Shown here piece after piece: positions 18,947-26,043 of a stretch of 64,000 nt of DNA; the stretch's first letter is position 1; the number at the start of each line of letters is the position of its first letter. The notes beneath the pieces are model-generated. The model searched no databases, was not told the origin of the DNA, and saw nothing but the letters and a program-made list of their open reading frames with translations. The DNA is from Silanimonas sp. (GTDB lineage Bacteria > Pseudomonadota > Gammaproteobacteria > Xanthomonadales > Xanthomonadaceae), in the NCBI GenBank assembly GCA_018334015.1, contig JAGXTI010000034.1, positions 1 to 64,000 on the forward strand. The letters run 5' to 3'. The position numbers and the translations under genes were made by a program.

Positions 18947-19207
18947 TCAGCCCTCGCGGCGCACCTGGTCCGGCGGCAGGTCGATCGGCGGACGCCGCCC
19001 CTCATCGCCCTCGTCCTTGGCCGTCCGGTCGTCCTTCCAGCGGGCCAGCAACAAAGTGGCAAGGCCCAGCAGCAATTCGTCGGCGAAAGGAATCAGGTCA
19101 GGCATGAGCAGGGTCAGCACGAACAGGCCGGCGCTGGCGATGAACAGCTGGCGGAAACGCAGGCCACCGAGGAAGCGGGTGATGGCGGGCAGGATCAAGG
19201 CGCGCAT
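18947..19207 (-). CDS. Small membrane protein (DUF6116-like)
   Basis: An 86-aa protein with two hydrophobic segments (FRQLFIASAGLFVLTLLMP and PFADELLLGLATLLLA) followed by a charged cytoplasmic tail rich in Asp, Glu and Arg. It resembles the DUF6116 family found in Xanthomonadales; function unknown. Its stop touches the GTG start of the TatD gene, so the pair is one transcriptional unit. It is divergent from the glycine-zipper gene at 19348. Confidence 0.75.
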   Translation of the reverse strand: MRALILPAITRFLGGLRFRQLFIASAGLFVLTLLMPDLIPFADELLLGLATLLLARWKDDRTAKDEGDEGRRPPIDLPPDQVRREG

Positions 19208-19312
19208 GGCGGGTGCTCTGGCGGAAGACGGACTGAACGATACACGCAGGCCGCTTGACGGTTGTTGACGTTTTTTGCCCTTGTTCAGATTGGCGGGCGC
19301 AGTGTCATGGGC

Positions 19313-19336
19313 AAGGGGCCGGAGGCGGCCCTTTTT
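19313..19336 (+). terminator. Terminator-like hairpin inside the leader of the gene at 19348
   Basis: AAGGGGCC (19313-19320) pairs with GGCCCTTT (19327-19334; one G-T pair) around a GGAGGC loop and runs into a T stretch. The Shine-Dalgarno GGGGAG (19337-19342) and ATG 19348 follow at once. The hairpin is thus in a 5' leader; it could be an attenuator, a 5' stabiliser, or a terminator of readthrough. TTGACG hexamers at 19255 and 19265 are candidate -35 elements without a convincing -10. Confidence 0.6.
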
Positions 19337-19347
19337 GGGGAGCAACC

Positions 19348-20037
19348 ATGCAGAACAAGATTCTGATCGCAGTGGGCGTCGTGCTGGCCGCCGGCGTGGC
19401 GGTGGGGACCTACAACGCCTTCGGCCCGCAGTATGCCGAAGTGGTGGCAGTGGCGCCGGTCACGGTCAAGGAACCGATCCTGGGCCAGGTCCTGGCGGCG
19501 ACACCGGTCAAGCAGACCGTGACGGGGCGCCGCGAGGTCTGCGAGGACCGCGTGGTCGAGCACCGCACGCCGGAGCGTTTCGGTGACAGGGACGGCATGG
19601 TGGTGGGTGCCGTGGTGGGCGGTCTGATCGGTAATCAGGTGGGCGGAGGTCGCGGTCGGGATCTCGCCACCGTGGCCGGCGTCGTCGGTGGCGGTTACGC
19701 CGGACGCGAGATCGACCGCAACCGCGACAGCGGCAGGGTCTACACCGAGACCGTGCGCGATTGCCGGATCGTCGACACCCCGCGCGAGGAAATCGTCGGC
19801 TTCGATGTGCAGTACGCCCTCGACGGCGAGGTGAGGAATGTCCGGCTCGACAAGAAGCCCGGTGCGACCATCCCGCTGGGCGAGCGCGACCGCATCATCG
19901 GCTACGATGTCCGCTGGAGCTTCGATGGCCAGAGCGGCACCGTGCGCACGCTCGAGAAACCCGGCGAGCGCCTGCCGATCCGTGATGGTGTGATCGTGGT
20001 CGCCAACCCCTTGCCGAGCGACGACGGCAGCACGTGA
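19348..20037 (+). CDS. Glycine-zipper 2TM domain envelope protein
   Basis: The 229-aa product has an N-terminal signal anchor (KILIAVGVVLAAGVAVGTY), a Cys-containing segment VTGRREVCEDRVVEHRTPE, a glycine-zipper pair (GMVVGAVVGGLIGNQVGGG ... TVAGVVGGGYAGREI, about residues 86-120) and a C-terminal region with a second Cys and repeated beta motifs (GFDVQYALDGEV and GYDVRWSFDGQS). It resembles Rickettsia 17-kDa antigen/'glycine zipper 2TM' proteins that sit in the envelope. GGGGAG is 5 bases before the ATG. The leader carries a terminator-like hairpin. Confidence 0.88.
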   Translation: MQNKILIAVGVVLAAGVAVGTYNAFGPQYAEVVAVAPVTVKEPILGQVLAATPVKQTVTGRREVCEDRVVEHRTPERFGDRDGMVVGAVVGGLIGNQVGGGRGRDLATVAGVVGGGYAGREIDRNRDSGRVYTETVRDCRIVDTPREEIVGFDVQYALDGEVRNVRLDKKPGATIPLGERDRIIGYDVRWSFDGQSGTVRTLEKPGERLPIRDGVIVVANPLPSDDGST

Positions 20038-20089
20038 CGATCACCTGAGCGACCCGTCCGGCCCGGCGAGGATCGCTGCGCCGGGCTGG

Positions 20090-20095
20090 TACAAT
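20090..20095 (+). promoter_or_regulatory. Candidate -10 element TACAAT for gcdH
   Basis: TACAAT lies 61 bases before the gcdH ATG with no recognisable -35 at 16-18 bases. The same hexamer, in the context CTACAAT or GTACAAT followed by CG or GCG, precedes two other genes in this window (22725, 62616). Confidence 0.4.
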
Positions 20096-20108
20096 CGACA
20101 GGGTCCCG

Positions 20109-20139
20109 AAGGGGTCGGTGTTCCGGCCCCTTCTCTTTT
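20109..20139 (+). terminator. Terminator-like hairpin in the gcdH leader
   Basis: AAGGGGTCGG (20109-20118) pairs with CCGGCCCCTT (20123-20132) over a TGTT loop (10 bp with one T-G pair), then CTCTTTT. It lies between the candidate -10 at 20090 and ATG 20157, so a transcript from that promoter would begin almost at the hairpin. It could equally terminate transcripts from the preceding gene, which ends at 20037. Confidence 0.55.
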
Positions 20140-20156
20140 CCGGAAGCGAGCCTGCC

Positions 20157-21320
20157 ATGCCCCTGAACCCGACCGATCTGTTCGACATCCGTTCGCTGCT
20201 CTCGGAGGAGGAGCGCGCCGTGCAGGACACGGTGGCCCGCTTCACCGACGAGAAAGTCATCCCGATCATCGGTGATGCCTTCGACCAAGGCCGTTTCCCG
20301 AAGGAACTGGTGCCCGAGATCGCCGCGATGGGCCTGCTCGGCTCCTCGCTGCCGGAAACCTACGGCTGCGCCGGCCTCAATGCGGTCAGCTACGGCCTGA
20401 TCTGCCAGGAGCTGGAACGCGGTGATTCCGGCATTCGCAGCTTCGTCTCGGTGCAGAGCTCGCTGTGCATGTACCCGATTTACGCCTACGGCAGCGAAGA
20501 GCAGCGCCAGCGCTATCTGCCGGACATGGCGAAGGCCGAGATCATCGGCTGCTTCGGCCTGACCGAGCCGCACGGCGGCTCCGACCCGGCCAACATGAAG
20601 ACCACCGCCAAAAAAGACGGCGGCGACTGGCTCATCAACGGCGCCAAGATGTGGATCACCAACGGCAACCTGGCGCACATCGCCATTGTCTGGGCGCAGA
20701 CCGAGGACGGCATTCAGGGCTTCATCGTGCCGACCGACAGCAAGGGCTTCACGGCGCAGGAGATCCACAAGAAAATGAGTCTGCGCGCCTCGGTGACCAG
20801 CGCGCTGTTCTTCGACAACGTGCGCATCCCCGACAGCCAGCGCCTGCCGAACGTCAAGGGCCTGAAGGGCCCGCTCGGCTGCCTGACGCAGGCCCGCTAC
20901 GGCATCACCTGGGGGCCGATCGGTGCGGCGCAGGCCTGCCTCACCGAGGTCGTCAACTACACCAAGGAACGCATCCTGTTCGGTCGACCGGTGGCGGCAA
21001 CCCAGAGCGCGCAGATCAAGATGGCCGGGATGGCCCGCCGCATCACCCTGGCCCAGCTGCTCTCGCTGCAGCTTGGCCGTCTGAAGGACGCCGGCCGCAT
21101 GCAGCCGACGCAGGTCAGCTTGGCGAAGTGGAACAACGTCCGCATGGCGCTCGACATCGCCCGCGAGGCCCGCGATCTCCTTGGTGGCTCGGGTGTCACC
21201 ACCGAGTACTGCCCGATCCGCCACGCGCTGAACCTCGAGTCGGTCATCACCTACGAGGGCACCGAGACCGTGCACCAGCTGGTGGTCGGTCGCGAACTGT
21301 CCGGCATCAACGCGTTCTGA
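20157..21320 (+). CDS. gcdH: Glutaryl-CoA dehydrogenase
   Basis: This FAD enzyme oxidises and decarboxylates glutaryl-CoA to crotonyl-CoA in lysine and tryptophan breakdown. The 387-aa product has the acyl-CoA dehydrogenase fold, with CFGLTEPHGGSDP, KMWITNGNLAHI, and the catalytic Glu367 in TYEGTETVHQLVVGRELSG, the glutaryl-CoA type ending. The Arg in GIRSFVSVQSS corresponds to the arginine that binds the glutaryl carboxylate. Start ATG 20157 matches the family N-terminus. It converges with the MFS gene with a 1-base gap. Glutaryl specificity is inferred from close motif agreement. Confidence 0.93.
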   Translation: MPLNPTDLFDIRSLLSEEERAVQDTVARFTDEKVIPIIGDAFDQGRFPKELVPEIAAMGLLGSSLPETYGCAGLNAVSYGLICQELERGDSGIRSFVSVQSSLCMYPIYAYGSEEQRQRYLPDMAKAEIIGCFGLTEPHGGSDPANMKTTAKKDGGDWLINGAKMWITNGNLAHIAIVWAQTEDGIQGFIVPTDSKGFTAQEIHKKMSLRASVTSALFFDNVRIPDSQRLPNVKGLKGPLGCLTQARYGITWGPIGAAQACLTEVVNYTKERILFGRPVAATQSAQIKMAGMARRITLAQLLSLQLGRLKDAGRMQPTQVSLAKWNNVRMALDIAREARDLLGGSGVTTEYCPIRHALNLESVITYEGTETVHQLVVGRELSGINAF

Positions 21321-21321
21321 T

Positions 21322-22638
21322 TCAGCGCGACGGTGCCCGATCGAGGCCGTGCACGGCGCCCGGGCCGCGCCCGGCCCGCCACAGCAGCCACGAGAACAGC
21401 AGGCCGAAAACGCCCATGGCGGTGTAGAAGTACATGCCCGGCGCGTAGCCGGCCGGGTTCTCCGGCGAGGCGCCGGCCCAGTCGTTGAGCGCGCCGATCA
21501 CCACCGGCACGATGGCCATGCCGATCTGCTGGCAGAAGGTCATGAGCGCGTAGGCCGAACCCAGCCGCTGCTCGCCGACCAGGTAGGCCACCGAAGGCCA
21601 GAGCACGGCCGGGATCAGCGAGAACACCAGACCGAACAGCACGATGCAGGCGAGCAGGGTGAGCGGCACTTCGGTGCCGCCGGGCAGGGCCACGTCGGGA
21701 CCGGGCGGCAGGTAGGTGATGGCGAGGAATAAGGGCAGCATCGCCAGGGAGCCGGCGGCCATGAACAGCGAGCGTTTGCCGACACGGTCCACCCAGAGGC
21801 CGAACAGCGGCGTGGCGATGATGGCGGCGATCGGTAGCACGCTGCTCAGCAGGCCGGCGCTGGCGCGATCCAGGCCGTGCGCCTGCTGGAAATAGTTGAT
21901 GGCGAAGCCGCGGAACGGGAACACCGTGGCGTAGAACACCACGCACAGGGCGACGATGTACCAGTAGCTGATCGGGAAGCGGAACATCTGGCGGAAGCGC
22001 AGCTGGTCCGGCGCCGCCCGCTCGCCGAGATCGATGCGTGACTCCATGCGCCGTTCGTGCAGCCAGTAGAGCATCGCCGCCGCCACCGACACGCCGGCGA
22101 TGCCGGTGGCCAGCCAGAGCGGGTCCTGCCAGTTGGCGTAGAGCGGGGCGGCGAAACCGGTCGACCAGTCGGCCGAAGCCGAGCCGAGGCGCGAGATCGA
22201 GAGATTCAGACCGAAAGCAAGGCTCAGCTCGCTGCCCTTGAACCAGCGCGCGAGCACCGTGGTCGCCGCGACGATCATCGGCTCGGCCCCCAGGCCGAGC
22301 AGGAAACGGCCGGCGAGGATGGTCTCGAAATCGGGGCCGAGCGCCGTCAAGGCCGCCGCGAACACGCAGATCACGGCGAACACCAGCAGGGCGGTGCGGG
22401 TGCCGAAGCGGTCGATCGCCCAACCGCCGGCCAGCAGCACCAGCAGGGCAGCGACGCTGTAGGCGGTCGAGAACAGGCCGATCTGGGCGAAGGAGAAGCC
22501 CAGTTGCGAGCGCATCAGATCGACCACCGGCCCCAGCGAATCGAAGACGTAGTAGTTGCCGAACATCGCGAGGCTGACCAGCACGAGCGCGGTCCAGCGT
22601 TGCAGGGGCGTGGGGCGGGGCAGGGTGATCGCGGTCAT
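21322..22638 (-). CDS. MFS transporter
   Basis: A 438-aa, 12-helix major facilitator. The helix 2-3 loop holds GGWAIDRFGTRTALL and helix 4 GRFLLGLGAEPMIVAATTV; the second half repeats the pattern with LFGLWVDRVGKRSLF. The sequence looks closest to the MFSD1-like/nitrate-sugar-phosphate branch, but the substrate cannot be called. It is transcribed towards gcdH and divergently from the E1 dehydrogenase gene. Confidence 0.88.
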   Translation of the reverse strand: MTAITLPRPTPLQRWTALVLVSLAMFGNYYVFDSLGPVVDLMRSQLGFSFAQIGLFSTAYSVAALLVLLAGGWAIDRFGTRTALLVFAVICVFAAALTALGPDFETILAGRFLLGLGAEPMIVAATTVLARWFKGSELSLAFGLNLSISRLGSASADWSTGFAAPLYANWQDPLWLATGIAGVSVAAAMLYWLHERRMESRIDLGERAAPDQLRFRQMFRFPISYWYIVALCVVFYATVFPFRGFAINYFQQAHGLDRASAGLLSSVLPIAAIIATPLFGLWVDRVGKRSLFMAAGSLAMLPLFLAITYLPPGPDVALPGGTEVPLTLLACIVLFGLVFSLIPAVLWPSVAYLVGEQRLGSAYALMTFCQQIGMAIVPVVIGALNDWAGASPENPAGYAPGMYFYTAMGVFGLLFSWLLWRAGRGPGAVHGLDRAPSR

Positions 22639-22724
22639 TCCGGGATTCCGGCAACGGATCGATCACCCTAGCGGATCGTGGCGCGGACCGGAACGCCGGA
22701 CCTGCTCGGGCTCCTGGCATTGCC

Positions 22725-22730
22725 TACAAT
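22725..22730 (+). promoter_or_regulatory. Candidate -10 element TACAAT for the E1 dehydrogenase gene
   Basis: TACAAT ends 27 bases before ATG 22758, in the divergent gap with the MFS gene. The -35 region is poor (CTGCTC at about 22702). The placement would give a leader of about 20 nt. Confidence 0.4.
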
Positions 22731-22757
22731 GCGCGGGTCCTGCCGCCCCTGAGCCCC

Positions 22758-25052
22758 ATGTCCGTCCGACCGTTTGCCGCCGTGCCCTCGCCGATCCCCG
22801 CCCGCATGAAGGGCCTCAACCGCGCCGCGATCTGCGACCAGAACTTCAGCGAGTTCGTGCAGGCCTGGGACGGCCCGGTCCAGCCCGCCCCGGTCGCGGA
22901 TGCGCCGGTGCTGCCGGGGGCCACGCTCACCGCCACCGATTTCCTGCACCTCTTCGAGTCGCAGCTGATCAGCCGGCATCTGGATTTGATGGCGCGCGTC
23001 CTGCGCGTGCAGAACAAGGTCTTCTACACGATCGGCTCCTCGGGACACGAGGGCAACGCGATGGTGGCGCGGCTGACGCGCCACAGCGATCCGGCCTTCC
23101 TGCACTACCGCAGCGGCGGCTTCATGGCCGAGCGCTTCCGCAAGCTGCCGGGCACCGATGGACATCGGCTGGATCCGATCATGGATTCGGCACTGTCCTT
23201 CGCGGCCAGCAAGGACGACCCGGCTTCGGGCGGCCGCCACAAGGTCTGGGGCAGCAAGCCGCTCTGGGTGCTGCCGCAGACCTCGACGATCGCCTCGCAC
23301 CTGCCGAAGGCGCTGGGCACGGCCATTGCCATCGAGCAGGCGCGGCGCATCGGCCACGCACTGCCGATCCCCGAGGATTCGATCGCGATCTGCTCCTTCG
23401 GCGATGCCAGCAGCAACCACGCCACCGCGCAGACCGCCTTCAACGCCGCGGCCTGGACGGCGCACCAGAAGCTGCCTGCCCCCGTGCTGTTCGTCTGCGA
23501 GGACAACGGCATCGGCATCTCGGTGAAGACGCCGACCGGCTGGGTGGCGGAGCGCTACCGCAACATGCATGGCCTCGACTACTTCTTCGCTGATGGCCTT
23601 GATCTCGCCGCGGGCTACGGGCAAGTGGCCGCTGCCGTCGAGCACTGCCGCCGCACGCGCCGCCCGACCTTCCTGCACCTGAAGACCACGCGGATCATGG
23701 GCCACGCCGGCACCGACTTCGAGATCGAATGGCGCTCGATCGAGGAGCTGGTGCAGGTGGAGGCGAGCGACCCGCTGCTGCGCTCGGCCGAGATCGCGCT
23801 GATGTCGGGCCTGATGTCGAAGGAGCAGCTACTGGCGTACTACGAGTCGTTCCGCGTGCGCTGCTTCGCTGCCGCCGAGGAAGCGGACCGCCGCCCGAAG
23901 ATCGAGACCCTCGAGGAGATCATCGCGCCCTTGGCACCCCACCATCCGGACATCGTGCACCGCGAGGCCACCCGCAATGACTACGCCGAGGCGCGGATCA
24001 AGGCCTTCGGTGGCGAGGCCAGACTGCCCGAGAAGCAGCCGGCCAAGCACCTGGCCATCCAGATCAACCAGGCCCTGCATGATCTGTTCGCCAAGTACCC
24101 GGAGGCGCTGCTGTTCGGCGAGGACGTCGCGCAGAAGGGTGGCGTCTACACGGTGACGAAAGGCCTGCACAAGGCCTTCGGGCCGGCGCGCGTGTTCAAC
24201 ACCCTGCTCGATGAAACGATGATCCTCGGCCTCGCGCAGGGTTACGCCAATCTCGGCATGATCCCGGTGCCGGAAATCCAGTACCTCGCCTACTTCCACA
24301 ACGCCTGCGACCAGATCCGCGGCGAGGCCTGCTCGCTGCAGTTCTTCTCGAACGGCCAGTACCGCAACCCGATGGTGGTGCGCATCGCCGGCCTGGGTTA
24401 CCAGCGCGGCTTCGGCGGGCACTTCCACAACGACAACTCGATCACTGCCCTGCGCGACATCCCGGGCCTCGTGATCGGCTGCCCCAGCCGCGGCGACGAC
24501 GCCGCCATGATGCTGCGCACGATGATGGCCTTGGCCCGCGTCGACGGCCGCGTTTGCGCCTTCCTCGAGCCGATCGCCACCTACATGACCAAGGACCTGC
24601 ACGAGGCCGGCGACGGCCTGTGGCTCACCGACTACCCGGCGCCGGATCGCGCCATCCCGGTGGGTGAGGGCAAGGTCTACGGTGAGGGCGACGATCTGGT
24701 GATCTACACCTTCGGCAACGGCGTGCCGATGAGCCTGAAAGCGGCGCGGCAGATCGAGGCTCAGCAGGGCTGGAAGGTCCGCGTGGTCGACCTGCGCTGG
24801 CTGCTGCCGCTCAACGAGGCGTTCATCGTTGATCAGGCGAAAGCCGCGAAGCGCCTCCTCGTCGTCGACGAGGGCCGCCGCAGCGCCGGCGTGGGCGAGG
24901 GCATTCTCACCGCACTGGTCGAGGGCGGGCAGGGCGGCAAGGCGATCGCCCGCGTGGTCGGTGCCGACACCTACACCCCGCTGGCGGGTGCGGCCTTCCT
25001 CGTGCTGCCCTCGGAGGCCGATATCGTCGCTGCCGCCGCGGCCCTGGCTTGA
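22758..25052 (+). CDS. Fused E1 alpha/beta thiamine-dependent 2-oxoacid dehydrogenase
   Basis: The 764-aa product joins both E1 subunits in one chain. Residues about 50-370 are E1-alpha, with the TPP/Mg motif in the form GDASSNHATAQTAFN (usual GDG is GDA) and the phosphorylation-loop-like HRLDPIMDS region. After a linker (about 400-425), residues about 430-760 are E1-beta: LLFGEDVAQKGGVYTVTKGL, NTLLDETMILGLAQGYA and a C-terminal ligand-domain VDEGRRSAGVGEGI. It decarboxylates a branched-chain or related 2-oxoacid and transfers the acyl group to an E2 lipoyl domain. No E2 or E3 gene is in the window, so the complex is completed elsewhere. Substrate class is inferred. Confidence 0.9.
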   Translation: MSVRPFAAVPSPIPARMKGLNRAAICDQNFSEFVQAWDGPVQPAPVADAPVLPGATLTATDFLHLFESQLISRHLDLMARVLRVQNKVFYTIGSSGHEGNAMVARLTRHSDPAFLHYRSGGFMAERFRKLPGTDGHRLDPIMDSALSFAASKDDPASGGRHKVWGSKPLWVLPQTSTIASHLPKALGTAIAIEQARRIGHALPIPEDSIAICSFGDASSNHATAQTAFNAAAWTAHQKLPAPVLFVCEDNGIGISVKTPTGWVAERYRNMHGLDYFFADGLDLAAGYGQVAAAVEHCRRTRRPTFLHLKTTRIMGHAGTDFEIEWRSIEELVQVEASDPLLRSAEIALMSGLMSKEQLLAYYESFRVRCFAAAEEADRRPKIETLEEIIAPLAPHHPDIVHREATRNDYAEARIKAFGGEARLPEKQPAKHLAIQINQALHDLFAKYPEALLFGEDVAQKGGVYTVTKGLHKAFGPARVFNTLLDETMILGLAQGYANLGMIPVPEIQYLAYFHNACDQIRGEACSLQFFSNGQYRNPMVVRIAGLGYQRGFGGHFHNDNSITALRDIPGLVIGCPSRGDDAAMMLRTMMALARVDGRVCAFLEPIATYMTKDLHEAGDGLWLTDYPAPDRAIPVGEGKVYGEGDDLVIYTFGNGVPMSLKAARQIEAQQGWKVRVVDLRWLLPLNEAFIVDQAKAAKRLLVVDEGRRSAGVGEGILTALVEGGQGGKAIARVVGADTYTPLAGAAFLVLPSEADIVAAAAALA

Positions 25053-25071
25053 ACGGCCCGGGCCGACGGCT

Positions 25072-25965
25072 TCAGGGTGTGCCGGTCGGGGCTGGTGCTG
25101 GCGTGGCGGCGGGTGCCGGCGCGGCCGCAGCGGCGGCCTGACGCGGCGGCACATAACCGAAGGTGGTCGAGAGCAGGCGTTCCAGACCGTCGTAGGCGGC
25201 CGCTTCGGTGGCGACGAAACGCTCGCTGCGCAGTTCGTTGAGGATCAGGAAAGCCTCCGGGTCCTCGTGCAGGCGCAGCAGGGCTTCGGCGATCCGCGCT
25301 CGGTCCGCTTCCGGCAGGCGCGGCGAGGCGCTGAACACCCGGCCCGGCACGCTGCGGCTGCGCCAGATGCCGGTGAGCGCCGGGTTTTCCTCGGCCATGT
25401 AGGACGGCAACAGGGTGCCTTCGACGTCGCCGGCGAAGATCAGGTCGGGGCCATCCGACCATTTGCTGCTGATCGCCCGGATCTCGGGCTGGGCCAATGG
25501 ATTGCGGAAACTGTCGAACACCAGCACATGGCCGAGGTTCGGTGCGCCGAGCGAGGCCACGGTGCGGCCAACGATGCCCTCGCGGCCCTCGGCGACGATG
25601 TCCGGGTCGGCCACGGCAATGACGAAGGCCGAATCCTCGACCGTGCGTGCCAGCGGCAGGTAGCCGCTGCGCTTGTGCCGGTAATCGAAGAAATGGCCTT
25701 CCTCGAACACCACATCACCCCCCCCGCCGGCACGCAGTTCGCGCCAGTGCTGGTTGAAGTTCGGGGCGACGCGCAGGGTGAAACGGAAGCCGGTGCTGCG
25801 GTTCAGGTAGCTCAGCAGCGGAGCGTAGACCTCGCGGATCTGATCGGCCGGGAAGGTCGGCTCGACCTGCAGGACGAGTTCGGCCGATTTCGCTGGCACG
25901 GCGGCCACGGCCATCCAGGTGGCGAGCAGCAGGCCGAGTTTTCGGAAGGAAACCATTGAACACAT
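25072..25965 (-). CDS. PhnD-like phosphate/phosphonate ABC substrate-binding protein
   Basis: A 297-aa exported protein with a signal peptide ending near VPAKSA-EL, then a type 2 periplasmic binding fold of the PhnD family (YAPLLSYLNRSTGFRFTLRVA, GGDVVFEEGHFFDYR, GAPNLGHVLVFDSF). The C-terminal 25 residues are an Ala/Pro tail. No ATPase or permease gene adjoins it. ATG 25965 was chosen because GGAG lies 6 bases upstream; a second ATG is three codons in. That Shine-Dalgarno is buried in a perfect 11-bp hairpin (25972-26004). The alkaline-phosphatase-like gene lies upstream on the same strand, hinting at phosphorus or phosphoester use. Confidence 0.85.
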   Translation of the reverse strand: MCSMVSFRKLGLLLATWMAVAAVPAKSAELVLQVEPTFPADQIREVYAPLLSYLNRSTGFRFTLRVAPNFNQHWRELRAGGGGDVVFEEGHFFDYRHKRSGYLPLARTVEDSAFVIAVADPDIVAEGREGIVGRTVASLGAPNLGHVLVFDSFRNPLAQPEIRAISSKWSDGPDLIFAGDVEGTLLPSYMAEENPALTGIWRSRSVPGRVFSASPRLPEADRARIAEALLRLHEDPEAFLILNELRSERFVATEAAAYDGLERLLSTTFGYVPPRQAAAAAAPAPAATPAPAPTGTP

Positions 25966-25971
25966 AGCGGG

Positions 25972-26004
25972 CTCCGGGGCGGCCATGACGGGACCGCCCC
26001 GGAG
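25972..26004 (-). promoter_or_regulatory. Hairpin that sequesters the Shine-Dalgarno of the PhnD-like gene
   Basis: 25972-25982 (CTCCGGGGCGG) pairs perfectly with 25994-26004 (CCGCCCCGGAG), 11 bp with an 11-nt loop. On the minus-strand transcript the 3' arm ends with the GGAG that serves ATG 25965. There is no T run after it on the minus strand, so it is not a normal terminator for the upstream gene. Translational control or mRNA stabilisation is possible. Confidence 0.6.
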
Positions 26005-26021
26005 TTTAGAGCATTCGCACG

Positions 26022-26039
26022 AAAACGGGGGAAGCCCCG
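26022..26039 (-). terminator. Intrinsic terminator of the alkaline-phosphatase-like gene
   Basis: On the minus strand CGGGG-CTTC-CCCCG (26039-26026) is followed by TTTTC (26025-26021), directly after the stop codon at 26044-26046. The stem is short but GC-only with a stable CTTC loop. Confidence 0.6.
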
Positions 26040-26043
26040 GTTC

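Noticed and set aside
25054-25065. 12-bp perfect palindrome CGGCCCGGGCCG between two convergent stop regions
   Set aside because: It is short, has no loop or T run, and GC-only palindromes of this size are expected by chance in such GC-rich DNA.
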